64,000 nt of DNA from Trichloromonas sp034006665 (lineage in GTDB: Bacteria; Desulfobacterota; Desulfuromonadia; Desulfuromonadales; Trichloromonadaceae): the NCBI RefSeq assembly GCF_034006665.1, contig NZ_JAVESI010000008.1, positions 1-64,000 of the forward strand. The letters run 5' to 3'. Positions 23,678 through 32,313 of this stretch are shown piece after piece. The notes under the pieces were generated by a model. It had not been told where the DNA came from. It made no database searches and saw only the letters and a program-made list of their open reading frames with translations. The position numbers and the translations under genes are program-made. Numbering within the stretch: position 1 is the first letter of the stretch; every line of letters starts with the position of its first letter.

Positions 23678-24460
23678 ATGGAGTATGCGAATCTGCGTGT
23701 GGAAGTCGCCGACGGCATCGCCCTGCTTACCATCGATCGGCCGAAGGCGCTCAACGCCTTGAACCTGGAGACGCTGCACGAACTGCGGCACTTTTTCACG
23801 GCGGTGCAGGAGGAAGCGACGGTCAAGGTGGTGATCCTCACCGGCGCCGGCGAGAAGGCCTTTGTCGCCGGCGGGGATCTGGCGGGGATGGCGCCCCTGG
23901 GGCCGCTGGCGGCGCGGGAGAGCGCGCACCTCGCCCAGGAGGTGCTCAACCGTATCGAGCAGGGGCGCAAGCCGGTAATCGCGGCGGTCAACGGCTACGC
24001 CCTGGGGGGCGGCTGCGAATTGGCGATGGCCTGCGATATCCGGATCGCGGCGGAGACGGCGCGCTTCGGCCAGCCGGAGATTAATCTCGGCATCATCCCC
24101 GGCTGGGGCGGAACCCAGCGTTTGCCGCGTCTGGTGGGCAAGGGTCGGGCCATGGAACTGCTCTTGACCGGTGAGATGATCGACGCTATCGAAGCCTGGC
24201 GCATCGGTCTGGTCAACAGGGTCGTTCCGGCGGAGCGGCTGCTGGAGGAGACACGGGCGCTGGCGACGAGGATTGCCGGCAAGGGGCAGGTGGCGGTGCG
24301 GCTCTGCAAGGAGGCGGTGGTCAATGGCTTGGAGCTGGAAAGTCTGCGCGCCGCCGCCATGGAAGCGGATCTTTTCGCCCTCTGCTTCGCCACGGCGGAC
24401 CAGAAGGAAGGGATGCGGGCCTTTCTCGAAAAGCGCCCGGCCTGTTTCCGGGACGAATAG
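23678..24460 (+). CDS. Enoyl-CoA hydratase/crotonase
   Basis: A 260-residue crotonase-fold enzyme that hydrates enoyl-CoA, most like the short-chain 3-hydroxybutyryl-CoA dehydratases. The oxyanion-hole segments AFVAGGDLAGM (61-71) and YALGGGCELAMACD (107-120) carry Glu114, and GQPEINLGIIPGWGGTQRL (131-149) carries Glu134; both catalytic glutamates are present. GAAAGGA lies before the ATG. It has its own promoter-like sequence and no partner genes, so it probably belongs to fatty-acid or butanoate metabolism rather than the polyene locus. Confidence 0.87.
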   Translation: MEYANLRVEVADGIALLTIDRPKALNALNLETLHELRHFFTAVQEEATVKVVILTGAGEKAFVAGGDLAGMAPLGPLAARESAHLAQEVLNRIEQGRKPVIAAVNGYALGGGCELAMACDIRIAAETARFGQPEINLGIIPGWGGTQRLPRLVGKGRAMELLLTGEMIDAIEAWRIGLVNRVVPAERLLEETRALATRIAGKGQVAVRLCKEAVVNGLELESLRAAAMEADLFALCFATADQKEGMRAFLEKRPACFRDE

Positions 24461-24547
24461 ACCCTGCCTGTTCGCTGCTCATACACCCGTATAAAAGTAG
24501 AATACACCCTGGATTTGCTAAGACCATCAGTGATTACGGTAAATTGA

Positions 24548-24569
24548 GTTAGATTTAGGCCAATCTAAC
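24548..24569. repeat. Perfect inverted repeat, possible regulator site or RNA stem
   Basis: GTTAGATT and AATCTAAC are perfect 8-bp arms with a 6-nt centre. It lies 161 nt upstream of the sigma-54-like promoter at 24709, where an activator site would be expected, but it could also be the first hairpin of a small transcript ending at the terminator at 24608. Confidence 0.4.
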
Positions 24570-24607
24570 GAAACCGACGTAACGAAGAAATGTATATTTG
24601 TATTATA

Positions 24608-24659
24608 CGCCAAGGCCTTGCGAAATCCTCTCGCAAGGCCTTGGCGTTTCCTTTTTTAT
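24608..24659 (+). terminator. Strong rho-independent terminator
   Basis: A perfect 16-bp stem (24608-24623 with 24631-24646), a 7-nt loop and a T-rich tail (TTTCCTTTTTTATC). It is 148 nt after the crotonase stop, so it may end the crotonase transcript or a separate small RNA. Confidence 0.85.
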
Positions 24660-24708
24660 CTTTTATTTTCAACAAGTTGAAAATAATTTATGGGGGTCTT
24701 TCCAAGAT

Positions 24709-24724
24709 TGGTACGCTCCTCGCT
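24709..24724 (+). promoter_or_regulatory. Sigma-54 type (-24/-12) promoter candidate
   Basis: TGGTACG, 4 nt, TCGCT compared with the consensus TGGCACG-N4-TTGCW. The invariant GG (24710-24711) and GC (24722-24723) are exactly 10 nt apart. It lies 66 nt upstream of the start codon at 24790. One mismatch in the -12 element. Confidence 0.5.
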
Positions 24725-24789
24725 ATAGATAAAGACAACAGCAAGGCACAACGCCTCACAGCAATCACCTGAATCCATAGGAGGACATC

Positions 24790-25023
24790 ATGAAAGTCAA
24801 ATCCCTGATCGCATCCGCCACCCTCGCCCTTTCCGCCCTGGCCGCTCCCGCATTCGCCGCCTCGACCCGCACCGACCACAGCGGCTTCGTCGTCTGGGTC
24901 TTCCTCGGCTTCTGCGGTCTGATCGTCGCCGCCCAGCTCATCCCCGCCCTGCTGGTGATGTTCGGCATCGCCAAGGCGGTGGTCGAGCCGAAAGCGGAAG
25001 AAGCGAAACAGAGCATCCACTAA
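24790..25023 (+). CDS. Small secreted single-TM protein, copy 1
   Basis: A 77-residue protein with a Sec signal peptide (1-24, ending PAFAAS) and one hydrophobic segment (about 33-61: VVWVFLGFCGLIVAAQLIPALL). The C-terminal tail is short and charged. It shares the core W-x-F-L-G-F-x-G-L-I-V-A-x-Q-L-x-P-A-x-x-x-M-x-G-I-A-K with the next gene, so the two are tandem duplicates. AGGAGG lies upstream. The family is not recognised. It is probably an inner-membrane peptide expressed from the sigma-54-like promoter. Confidence 0.75.
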   Translation: MKVKSLIASATLALSALAAPAFAASTRTDHSGFVVWVFLGFCGLIVAAQLIPALLVMFGIAKAVVEPKAEEAKQSIH

Positions 25024-25060
25024 CAGCGCAAACGAGCCCGATTCCATAGAGGAGGAGACC

Positions 25061-25288
25061 ATGAAAGCCATCGCCCGTACCAGCCTGTTCACCACCGGAT
25101 TTCTCACCCTGGCCGGTAGCGCCTTTGCCGCTGGTTCCGCAAGCACCGGCAGCGGTCTCCTCGCCTGGCTCTTTCTCGGCTTCTTCGGTCTGATCGTCGC
25201 TACCCAGCTGGTTCCGGCGGTGATGTTGATGATCGGCATCGCCAAGGGCGTGATCTCCGGCAGCGAAGCCACGGAGACCGGCAAGTAA
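25061..25288 (+). CDS. Small secreted single-TM protein, copy 2
   Basis: A 75-residue paralog of the preceding gene: signal peptide to about residue 24 (ending FAAG), then the same membrane core (LLAWLFLGFFGLIVATQLVPAVM). It starts 37 nt after copy 1 with its own GAGGAG site. The C-terminal tails differ, so the shared part is the membrane helix. Function unknown. The operon ends at the hairpin at 25313. Confidence 0.75.
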   Translation: MKAIARTSLFTTGFLTLAGSAFAAGSASTGSGLLAWLFLGFFGLIVATQLVPAVMLMIGIAKGVISGSEATETGK

Positions 25289-25312
25289 GCGACGGCAGCG
25301 AAAACAGCTAAA

Positions 25313-25360
25313 AATAACAACGGCAGGGATGGTTCACGAACCGTCCCTGCCGTTGTTATT
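25313..25360. terminator. Bidirectional terminator
   Basis: A 17-bp perfect stem (25313-25329 with 25344-25360) plus an inner GGTTC/GAACC. It lies between convergent genes. The T-rich side on each strand is inside the stem ends (AATAACAA/TTGTTATT). Confidence 0.8.
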
Positions 25361-25385
25361 TCCGCTGCTTTGAGCGACCGGGATT

Positions 25386-26141
25386 TCAGCGATCCCCGGC
25401 GCCGGTGGTGAAGGTCGGCGGCAGGTCGCAGCGCTCGGGAATCTGGAAGGGGATGGGATAGCGGATACCGGCCTTGTGGGTGGCGGCCAGTCCTTCGGCG
25501 GTGCGCTCCAGCCACCCGGCGGGGATGCCGACGATCAGTTCGTGGTCCTGGGTCATGGCGAAACGACGATCCCCCAGGCAGGGAATCTCTATCGCGGGCT
25601 CCCCGGTCTTGGCCACTTGGGCGATGCCCCGGGCGCAGACCCCGGCATCCCCCGAGCTTTTCATGACGAATTCCCCCCCCTGGTGATAGAGAAAAGCCTG
25701 GATAAAGCGCATGGCCTGGGCGCTGTTGACGTAGAGTACCACCAGGTCGGGCTCCAGTCCCGCCAGGGGTCGGCTCAGGGGATAGGTCAGCACCCCGGCG
25801 ATCTTTTCGTTCAGGCGGGGCATCGCCTGCTGCATGGCGCGGGCGGCCAGCTCGTCCTTCTGATAAACCGAACAGTTGACGGCGCCGGAGAGCACCCGTT
25901 CGGGGGGCGCGACCAGACCGACGGCGGCTGCGCCGAGAACGCAATGACTGTACTCCGCCGTGCACCAGGTCGACCAGCCATAGTAGCGGCTGTAGGCGAT
26001 CTGCTGGCAGACTGCCAGATGTTTGTCGCGCAGGCGGATTTTGTGCCCCGCCACCGTTTCCATGTTGCGCACCAGATTCACCCCGACTGCCTGGGTCGTC
26101 GGGTTGACCGTCTCTTTGACCGTTGCCAGAAATTCTTCCAT
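25386..26141 (-). CDS. DUF169-family protein
   Basis: A 251-residue cytoplasmic protein of the DUF169 family, common in anaerobic bacteria and archaea and without known function. Landmarks are KIRLRDKHLAVCQQIAYSRYYGW (about 34-56), conserved cysteines at about 45, 60 and 67, and the C-terminal DRRFAMTQDHELIVGIPAGWLE. The cysteine set could bind metal, but that is a guess. It has a good GGAGGAG site upstream of the ATG. The M20 peptidase and GNAT genes lie upstream on the same strand, 76 nt away, so the three may share a transcript. Confidence 0.8.
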   Translation of the reverse strand: MEEFLATVKETVNPTTQAVGVNLVRNMETVAGHKIRLRDKHLAVCQQIAYSRYYGWSTWCTAEYSHCVLGAAAVGLVAPPERVLSGAVNCSVYQKDELAARAMQQAMPRLNEKIAGVLTYPLSRPLAGLEPDLVVLYVNSAQAMRFIQAFLYHQGGEFVMKSSGDAGVCARGIAQVAKTGEPAIEIPCLGDRRFAMTQDHELIVGIPAGWLERTAEGLAATHKAGIRYPIPFQIPERCDLPPTFTTGAGDR

Positions 26142-26217
26142 CCGCTCCTCCTTTGCTGATAAACAAACGATGTTTTATGGATAGCAGAAAAGGGGGCGGA
26201 GGTCGAGACTTTTTACG

Positions 26218-27372
26218 TCATGGGGCCGGGCTCGGCTCTTTGGTCCTCGCCACCGCCAGGCAGAGGGCGGCATAGATACGGGCGGCGGCGACGACTTCGG
26301 CAAAGCTGGTCTGTTCGTCGGAGGTGTGGGCGGTCTCCAGGGAGCCGGGGCCGAGAATCAGGGGCTTGACCCCGGCTTCGAAGAAGAGGTTGCCGTCCGA
26401 GTGGGAACGGAAGGCATCGAACTTCAAGGGTAGGCCGAGGCGCGCATAGGTTTCGGCCAACTCATCGGCGAGCCAGTTGTCGGTATCGAGACGGTAGCCC
26501 TGAGAGTCGAAGGTGAAGGACATCTCCATGTCGAGATTGTCGATGAAAGCGACGGCGCCTTCGACCTGATTTTCCATCGCCTGGCGCACCGTCGCCGGGT
26601 CGGTTTCGGGGGGCAGATGCAGGTCGATCCAGGCCTCGCAGCGGTCGGGAACGACAAAGCCGGCGCGGGAGGAACTGAGTTCGCGGATGGAATAGACCAG
26701 TTCCGGCGTTTTCCGGTTGAAGAGGGGGTGACGGCCGAGATGCAGCAGCACCCGCAGCATCGATTCGACGGCATTGTGGCCGAGTTCGGGAAGGGAGGAG
26801 TGGGTGCGGCGGCCGCGGGTGATAAGTCCGGTTTCGAGGTAGCCGTAATGACTGAAGCAGGCCGCCAGCGAGGTCGGCTCGCCGATCACCACCCAGGGGG
26901 GCGTTTCCCCGGTGAGAAAGGTCGCGCTGCCGTCGCCGTTTTCTTCCTCGCCGACGACCAGCAGCAGGCCAACGGGGGGACGTTTCTCCTCGGGGAGCCC
27001 GGCCAGGGCAAAAAAGGCTTCGATCATGGCGGCGCAGCCTCCCTTCATATCGGCGCTGCCAAGGCCGTAAATGATACCCTCTTCTTCGTGCGGGGAAAAT
27101 TCCTCCAGATCCCAGGCGGTTACGGTGTCGACGTGACCGACCAGATAGAGTTGCGGCGGCTCTTGCCCCATGGTTACGCGCAGGTTGTAGCGGTCCTCCT
27201 CGACGACCTGCCGCGCAACGGCGAAACCCGCCTGGCGCAAACGGTCTTCGAGATAGAGTTGGATATCCTCTTCCTTGCCGCTAGGGGAGTAGATTTCCAG
27301 CATCTCCATGAGGGTTTCGTGCAGGCGGGTTGGATCGATGGCGTGCCAGATGGCGTCACGGGTCGCGGTCAT
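26218..27372 (-). CDS. M20-family metallopeptidase/deacylase (ArgE/DapE-like)
   Basis: A 384-residue zinc-dependent amidohydrolase. Metal ligands are visible: GHVDT with His80 and Asp82, GSADMKGG with Asp108, GEEENGDG with Glu142/Glu143, and a late H-x-S-D-G-N (about 328-333 region). The central dimerisation domain contains EAWIDLHLPP. ArgE, DapE and related deacylases share this pattern and the exact substrate cannot be told. It overlaps the upstream GNAT acetyltransferase gene by 4 nt. An acetyltransferase coupled to a deacylase suggests a shared N-acyl amino acid substrate. Confidence 0.85.
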   Translation of the reverse strand: MTATRDAIWHAIDPTRLHETLMEMLEIYSPSGKEEDIQLYLEDRLRQAGFAVARQVVEEDRYNLRVTMGQEPPQLYLVGHVDTVTAWDLEEFSPHEEEGIIYGLGSADMKGGCAAMIEAFFALAGLPEEKRPPVGLLLVVGEEENGDGSATFLTGETPPWVVIGEPTSLAACFSHYGYLETGLITRGRRTHSSLPELGHNAVESMLRVLLHLGRHPLFNRKTPELVYSIRELSSSRAGFVVPDRCEAWIDLHLPPETDPATVRQAMENQVEGAVAFIDNLDMEMSFTFDSQGYRLDTDNWLADELAETYARLGLPLKFDAFRSHSDGNLFFEAGVKPLILGPGSLETAHTSDEQTSFAEVVAAARIYAALCLAVARTKEPSPAP

Positions 27373-27911
27373 TTATGCTTCTCCGTCTTCTCGGCTTTTT
27401 TCCGTTTTTTCGAGTTTTTGCGCGAGAGATTGAGGGTCATGTAGACGTGCTGTTGGATATTGCCGAAGCCCTGTTTCTGGAAGAAGTGGATGCCCGCCGT
27501 GTTGTCGGCGTCGGTGTCGATGATGATCATCCGCACCCCCTGTTCGCGCATACGTCGCTTGATCTCCTTGAAGAGGGCGGCGCCGACCCCGCCTTTCTGC
27601 AGGCCGGGGCGCACGCCGAGCCAGACGAGATAACCGTATTTCCAAGAGGAATTGCTCTTTTCCACAGTCGTGCCGAGAGCGAAGCCGAGAATTTTCTCCC
27701 CCAGTTCGGCCACCAGACAGAGTTCGCTGTCCGAATTGTAAAGGGTGGTGATTTCGTATTCGTCCCAGGTCCGGTACATGCTGGGGGAATAGTCCGAGGT
27801 AAAGAGGTCCTCACCGATATGAAAGACGATGGGAAAATCGTCGATAGTCATCTCGCGGATGCAGAGTTCCTCGTCTTCGGTTTGTTGCGGTGCGTTCATT
27901 TCTTCGATCAT
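27369..27911 (-). CDS. GNAT-family N-acetyltransferase
   Basis: A 180-residue acetyltransferase. Residues 15-155 have the GNAT fold, with the acetyl-CoA loop Q-K-G-G-V-G-A-A-L (about 105-113) following VRPGL, then D-x-D-A-D-N-x-A-G-I-H-F-F-Q-K-Q-G-F, typical of RimI-like enzymes. The last 20 residues are almost all Lys, Arg and Glu, an unusual basic tail that may bind nucleic acid or be disordered. Translationally coupled to the M20 deacylase. An internal ATG at 27899 is an alternative start. Confidence 0.82.
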   Translation of the reverse strand: MIEEMNAPQQTEDEELCIREMTIDDFPIVFHIGEDLFTSDYSPSMYRTWDEYEITTLYNSDSELCLVAELGEKILGFALGTTVEKSNSSWKYGYLVWLGVRPGLQKGGVGAALFKEIKRRMREQGVRMIIIDTDADNTAGIHFFQKQGFGNIQQHVYMTLNLSRKNSKKRKKAEKTEKHK

Positions 27912-27974
27912 GGAGAGCCTCGCGCGGGAAATGGAAACTACCTCAATATAGCAGACCGACCGGTTTTGTGTGAC

Positions 27975-28003
27975 TTGTTATGCGGGTCTTTTACGGTTAT
28001 GAT
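27975..28003 (+). promoter_or_regulatory. Putative promoter of the DUF445 gene
   Basis: TTGTTA (27975-27980), 17 nt, TATGAT (27998-28003), 24 nt before the start codon at 28027. Confidence 0.45.
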
Positions 28004-28026
28004 GCGAAGAAAAACCGGAGTTGCCC

Positions 28027-29628
28027 TTGCCTGACTGGACCTTCCAAGAAATCCTGCCGTACCTTGTCCCGCCCTTGCTCGGGGCCTTCATCGGCTACGT
28101 TACCAACTACATCGCTATCCGCATGCTCTTCAGACCCCTGCGTCCCTGGCGGATTTTCGGTCTGCGCCTGCCGCTGACGCCGGGGATCATCCCCGCCAAG
28201 CGCGGGGAACTGGCGGAAAAGATGGGGGAGATGGTCGGCAGTCACCTGCTGACTTCGGAAGATGTCGGCCGCGCCCTGGAAAAAGAGGGGTTCCGGCGGG
28301 AGCTGAAGGGGGCGGTGGCGGACAAGCTCGGCCATTTTCTTGACCTTGACCTAGGGCCGGTGGTTTCTCTGGTGCCCGCCGAGTTGCGCGGGCGCTTCGC
28401 CGATCTGGTGGAGCTGCTGCGCTGGAAGCTGGTCAAGGGCATCTTCGAGTATCTGGAAAGCCCCAAGTTCGAACGGCTGCTGCACAGCTATCTGGAACGC
28501 AAGGGAAACGACCTGCTGGCCAAGGATCTCGAAAATTTTCTCTCTCCGGAACGCTATCAGGCCCTACGCGGTCACCTCGATGACAAGCTTTCGCGTTTCC
28601 TGCGCTCCGACGGCGTGGCCCGCGCCGTGGCCGCCTTCGTCGACGCCAAGACCGAACAGTGGGTGACCTCCCGGCGCAGTCTGCGTGAAGTGTTGCCCGC
28701 CGGGCTGGTGGAGGTGGTGCTGAGCCAGTTGGAGAAGGAGGTGCCGCCGGTGCTGGAACGCTTCGGCGGCATGCTTTACGACCCCGAATTCCGGGGGCGG
28801 CTGGTGAAGAAGGCGCGGGAGGGGATCGAGGGATTTCTCGACTCCCTCGGCGGGCTCTCGTCGATTCTCGCCGGCTTCTTCGACATGGACAAGGTTTACG
28901 GGCGCATCCCCGAATTTCTCGACAAGGCCGGCGAAGAGATCTCCCGCTGGTTGCGCGAGGAGAAGACCCAGGCGCAGGTGGCTTCGGCCATCCGCGAGCG
29001 TCTAGACGGTTTTCTTGACCGGCCGGTGGCCACCTATCTCGAGAAGGTTCCCTACGAAAAGGTCGCCGGAACCCGTCGCTTCATCCGTGAACGGGTGGTC
29101 GCCGGGGTGCAGGGGCGGCGTGCCGCCGAAACCCTGCTGACCTTCGCCGAACGGGGCATGGAACGGATCAAGGACAGCTCCTTCGGCTCGCTGCTGCACC
29201 GGCTGCTCCCCGAGGGGGGGCTGGAACGTGCTCGGGATTTCTTCGCCGACCGGCTTCTGGCCGAACTGCGCACCCCGGCGGCGCGGGAGGCGCTGGATCG
29301 GATTCTCGCCGAACGCTTCGAGCTCTGGCTCTTCCGCAAACCGCTGGGACGGCTCTCGGCCCGGGTGCCCGCCGATCTGCGCGAGGAACTGGAGAGCGGA
29401 CTCTTCAACCAGCTCGCCGAGCTGCTGAAGAAAGAGGTGCCGCCTCTGGTCGAAACCCTCAACGTGCGGCGGATTGTCGAGGACAAGGTCAATTCCCTCG
29501 ATATACTCAAGGTCGAAGGACTGCTCATGGGGATCATGAAGGAGCAGTTCAAATACATCAATCTCTTTGGCGCCCTCCTCGGCTTTCTTATCGGACTGGT
29601 CAATCTGCTGCTGCTGAAACTGGCCTGA
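28027..29628 (+). CDS. DUF445-family membrane protein (YheB/YtlP-like)
   Basis: A 533-residue protein with a TM segment at each end (about 9-30: LVPPLLGAFIGYVTNYIAIRML; and about 513-533: LFGALLGFLIGLVNLLLLKLA) and a long helical region between. GAFIGYVTNYIAI with LTPGIIPAKR is the DUF445 signature. The TTG at 28027 is preferred over the TTG at 28021 because GGAG at 28017-28020 is then 6 nt away. The family is envelope-associated and uncharacterised. Confidence 0.82.
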   Translation: MPDWTFQEILPYLVPPLLGAFIGYVTNYIAIRMLFRPLRPWRIFGLRLPLTPGIIPAKRGELAEKMGEMVGSHLLTSEDVGRALEKEGFRRELKGAVADKLGHFLDLDLGPVVSLVPAELRGRFADLVELLRWKLVKGIFEYLESPKFERLLHSYLERKGNDLLAKDLENFLSPERYQALRGHLDDKLSRFLRSDGVARAVAAFVDAKTEQWVTSRRSLREVLPAGLVEVVLSQLEKEVPPVLERFGGMLYDPEFRGRLVKKAREGIEGFLDSLGGLSSILAGFFDMDKVYGRIPEFLDKAGEEISRWLREEKTQAQVASAIRERLDGFLDRPVATYLEKVPYEKVAGTRRFIRERVVAGVQGRRAAETLLTFAERGMERIKDSSFGSLLHRLLPEGGLERARDFFADRLLAELRTPAAREALDRILAERFELWLFRKPLGRLSARVPADLREELESGLFNQLAELLKKEVPPLVETLNVRRIVEDKVNSLDILKVEGLLMGIMKEQFKYINLFGALLGFLIGLVNLLLLKLA

Positions 29629-29711
29629 TCCCGAGGAGCGTCCTGTTTTCGCTTCTGCGCCGAAATTTACCGGACATTTCACAGGCGGAGCAATCCGCAT
29701 AGGAGTTGACG

Positions 29712-32219
29712 ATGGATAAACCGCTGGATCCCAACACCCTGCGCGAGAGCTTGACTGAGCTGCCGCCGCTCGGTATGGACATCTTCGACTTGGTCGAGGA
29801 TTTCCGCCATTATTACACCTATACCCTGGGGCGTGACCGCCATTGCCGTTCCCCCCATTATGCCTATCAGGCTCTGGTGCTGACCCTGCGCGACCGGCTG
29901 ATGGAGCGCTGGAAGAGCACCCGCTACGCTTATGAGACGGACGGTTGCCGCCAGGCCTTCTATCTCTCCCTCGAATTCCTCATGGGCCGGGCCCTGGGCA
30001 ACGCCATGCTCAACCTCGATCTCGACGAAAATACGACGCTGGCCATGCAGTGTCTTGGCCAGGATATGGAACATCTCAGCGCCGTCGAGCACGACGCCGG
30101 CCTCGGTAACGGTGGTCTCGGGCGGCTGGCGGCCTGCTTCCTCGACAGCTGCGCGACCCTGCAGTTGCCGGTGATGGGTTACGGCATCCGTTACGAGTAC
30201 GGCATGTTTCGCCAGAACATCGTCAACGGCCACCAGTCCGAGGAGCCCGACCACTGGCTGCGGGACGGCAACCCCTGGGAACTGGTCCGCCCCGAGTACA
30301 CCATGCGCATCCATTTCGGCGGGCGCACCGAATTCTACCGCAGCGCCACCGGCGTGCTGCGGGCGCGCTGGGTCGACACCAACGACGTCCTCGCCATCCC
30401 CTACGATATCCCCGTGCCCGGTTACCACAACGGCACGGTCAACACCCTGCGGCTGTGGAAGGCCGCCGCTACCGACGAATTCGACCTCGGCGAGTTCAAT
30501 TCGGGACTCTATCCCGAATCGGTCTCGGACAAGAACGCCGCCGAGAACATTACCATGGTCCTCTATCCCAACGACTCCAGCGAAAACGGCAAGGAACTGC
30601 GCCTGCGCCAGCAGTACTTCCTCGCTTCGGCCAGCTTGCAGGATGTGCTGCAGCGCTGGACCGGACAGAAGGGGGAGGATTTCACCGACTTCGCGACCAA
30701 GAACTGCTTTCAGCTCAACGACACCCATCCGAGTTGCGCCGTCCCTGAACTGATGCGCCTGCTCATGGATGTGCACGGGCTCGGCTGGGACGAAGCCTGG
30801 TCGATCACCAGTCAGACCATGGCCTACACCAATCACACCCTCCTTCCCGAGGCCCTGGAACGCTGGCCGGTGTCCCTCTTCAAGGGCCTGTTGCCGCGTC
30901 TGCTCGACATCATCTACGAAATCAACGCCCGTTTTCTGGTGGAAGTCTCCCGGCGCTGGCCGGGGGACCACGAGCGCCAGCGGCGTATGTCGCTCATCGA
31001 GGAGGGCCCCCAGCCCCAGGTACGCATGGCCTATCTCGCCATCGTCGGCAGCTTCTCGGTGAACGGCGTCGCCGAACTTCATTCGCGTCTGCTGCAGCAG
31101 GGGCTGTTCAGCGATTTCTACGATCTCTGGCCGAAGAAGTTCAACAACAAGACCAACGGCGTCACCCCCCGGCGCTGGCTGGCCTGGTGCAATCCCGAGC
31201 TGTCCCAGTTGATCACCGAAACCCTCGGCGACAATGCCTGGGTCACCGATCTGCAACTTCTTTCCCGACTGGTTTTTTTCGTCGACGATCCCGCTTTCCG
31301 CGCCCGCTGGCGGCAGGTCAAGCAGGATAACAAGGCGCGCCTGGCGAAACTGGTGCAAACCCGCTGCGGCGTCGAATTCAGAACCGAGGCGCTCTTCGAC
31401 GTGCAGGTCAAACGCATTCACGAATACAAGCGGCAGCTCCTCAACGTCCTTCACGTCATCCATCTCTACGACCGCCTCAAGCGCGGCGACGACGACAACT
31501 GGACGCCCCGCTGCGTGCTCATCGGCGGCAAGGCCGCGCCCGGCTACTTTCTCGCCAAGCGCATCATCAAGCTGATCAACAACGTCGCCGAGGTAGTCAA
31601 CAACGACCCGGATGTGGGGGACCGGCTCAAGGTGGCTTTCATCCCCAACTACGGCGTATCGCTGATGGAGATCATCGCCCCCGGCACCGATCTTTCGGAG
31701 CAGATTTCCACGGCGGGGAAAGAAGCTTCGGGCACCGGCAACATGAAGTTCATGATGAACGGGGCGTTGACCATCGGCACCCTCGATGGCGCCAACATTG
31801 AGATTCGCGAGGAGGTTGGGAATGAGAATTTCTTCCTCTTCGGCCTCACCGCCGAGGAGGTGGAGGCGCTGCGCGGCCATTACGATCCCCACGCCATCAT
31901 CGCGGCCGACGAGGATCTGGCCCGGGTCATGCGCCTGCTGGAGAGCGGGCATTTCAACCAGTTTGAGCCGGAGATTTTCGATCCCCTGGTGCAGGCGATC
32001 CGCAACCCTCATGATCCCTGGCTGGTGGCTGCCGACTTTCGTAGCTACGTGGATGCCCAGCAGCAGGTCGATATCGCCTATCGGGATCAGGAAAACTGGG
32101 TCCGGATGAGCATTCTCAATACGGCGTGCAGCGGCAAGTTTTCCACCGACCGGACCATGCAGGATTACAATCGCGACATCTGGCACCTGGAGCCGACACC
32201 GCCGGTGCCTGTGGTGTGA
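29712..32219 (+). CDS. glgP: Glycogen/alpha-glucan phosphorylase
   Basis: An 835-residue GT35 phosphorylase that releases glucose-1-phosphate from alpha-1,4-glucans with pyridoxal phosphate. The full-length pattern is present: EFLMGRALGNAMLNL near the N-terminus, GLGNGGLGRLAACFLDS, NDTHPS, VKRIHEYKRQLLN, and the cofactor site EASGTGNMKFMMNG with Lys679. AGGAG lies 6 nt before the ATG at 29712; the TTG at 29706 is not needed. Monocistronic, ending at a strong bidirectional terminator. Confidence 0.95.
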   Translation: MDKPLDPNTLRESLTELPPLGMDIFDLVEDFRHYYTYTLGRDRHCRSPHYAYQALVLTLRDRLMERWKSTRYAYETDGCRQAFYLSLEFLMGRALGNAMLNLDLDENTTLAMQCLGQDMEHLSAVEHDAGLGNGGLGRLAACFLDSCATLQLPVMGYGIRYEYGMFRQNIVNGHQSEEPDHWLRDGNPWELVRPEYTMRIHFGGRTEFYRSATGVLRARWVDTNDVLAIPYDIPVPGYHNGTVNTLRLWKAAATDEFDLGEFNSGLYPESVSDKNAAENITMVLYPNDSSENGKELRLRQQYFLASASLQDVLQRWTGQKGEDFTDFATKNCFQLNDTHPSCAVPELMRLLMDVHGLGWDEAWSITSQTMAYTNHTLLPEALERWPVSLFKGLLPRLLDIIYEINARFLVEVSRRWPGDHERQRRMSLIEEGPQPQVRMAYLAIVGSFSVNGVAELHSRLLQQGLFSDFYDLWPKKFNNKTNGVTPRRWLAWCNPELSQLITETLGDNAWVTDLQLLSRLVFFVDDPAFRARWRQVKQDNKARLAKLVQTRCGVEFRTEALFDVQVKRIHEYKRQLLNVLHVIHLYDRLKRGDDDNWTPRCVLIGGKAAPGYFLAKRIIKLINNVAEVVNNDPDVGDRLKVAFIPNYGVSLMEIIAPGTDLSEQISTAGKEASGTGNMKFMMNGALTIGTLDGANIEIREEVGNENFFLFGLTAEEVEALRGHYDPHAIIAADEDLARVMRLLESGHFNQFEPEIFDPLVQAIRNPHDPWLVAADFRSYVDAQQQVDIAYRDQENWVRMSILNTACSGKFSTDRTMQDYNRDIWHLEPTPPVPVV

Positions 32220-32256
32220 CCGGCTTGCCTGGTTGCGGCACCCGACGCAAAAACAA

Positions 32257-32297
32257 CAGGGCCGCCCCGGATGGGAGCGGCCCTGAATGTTTTTTGG
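32257..32297. terminator. Bidirectional terminator between glgP and the aminotransferase gene
   Basis: CAGGGCCGC (32257-32265) pairs with GCGGCCCTG (32277-32285). A T-run follows on the plus strand (TGTTTTTT) and on the minus strand (TTGTTTTTG). Confidence 0.8.
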
Positions 32298-32313
32298 GGG
32301 AGGCAGGGATCGA

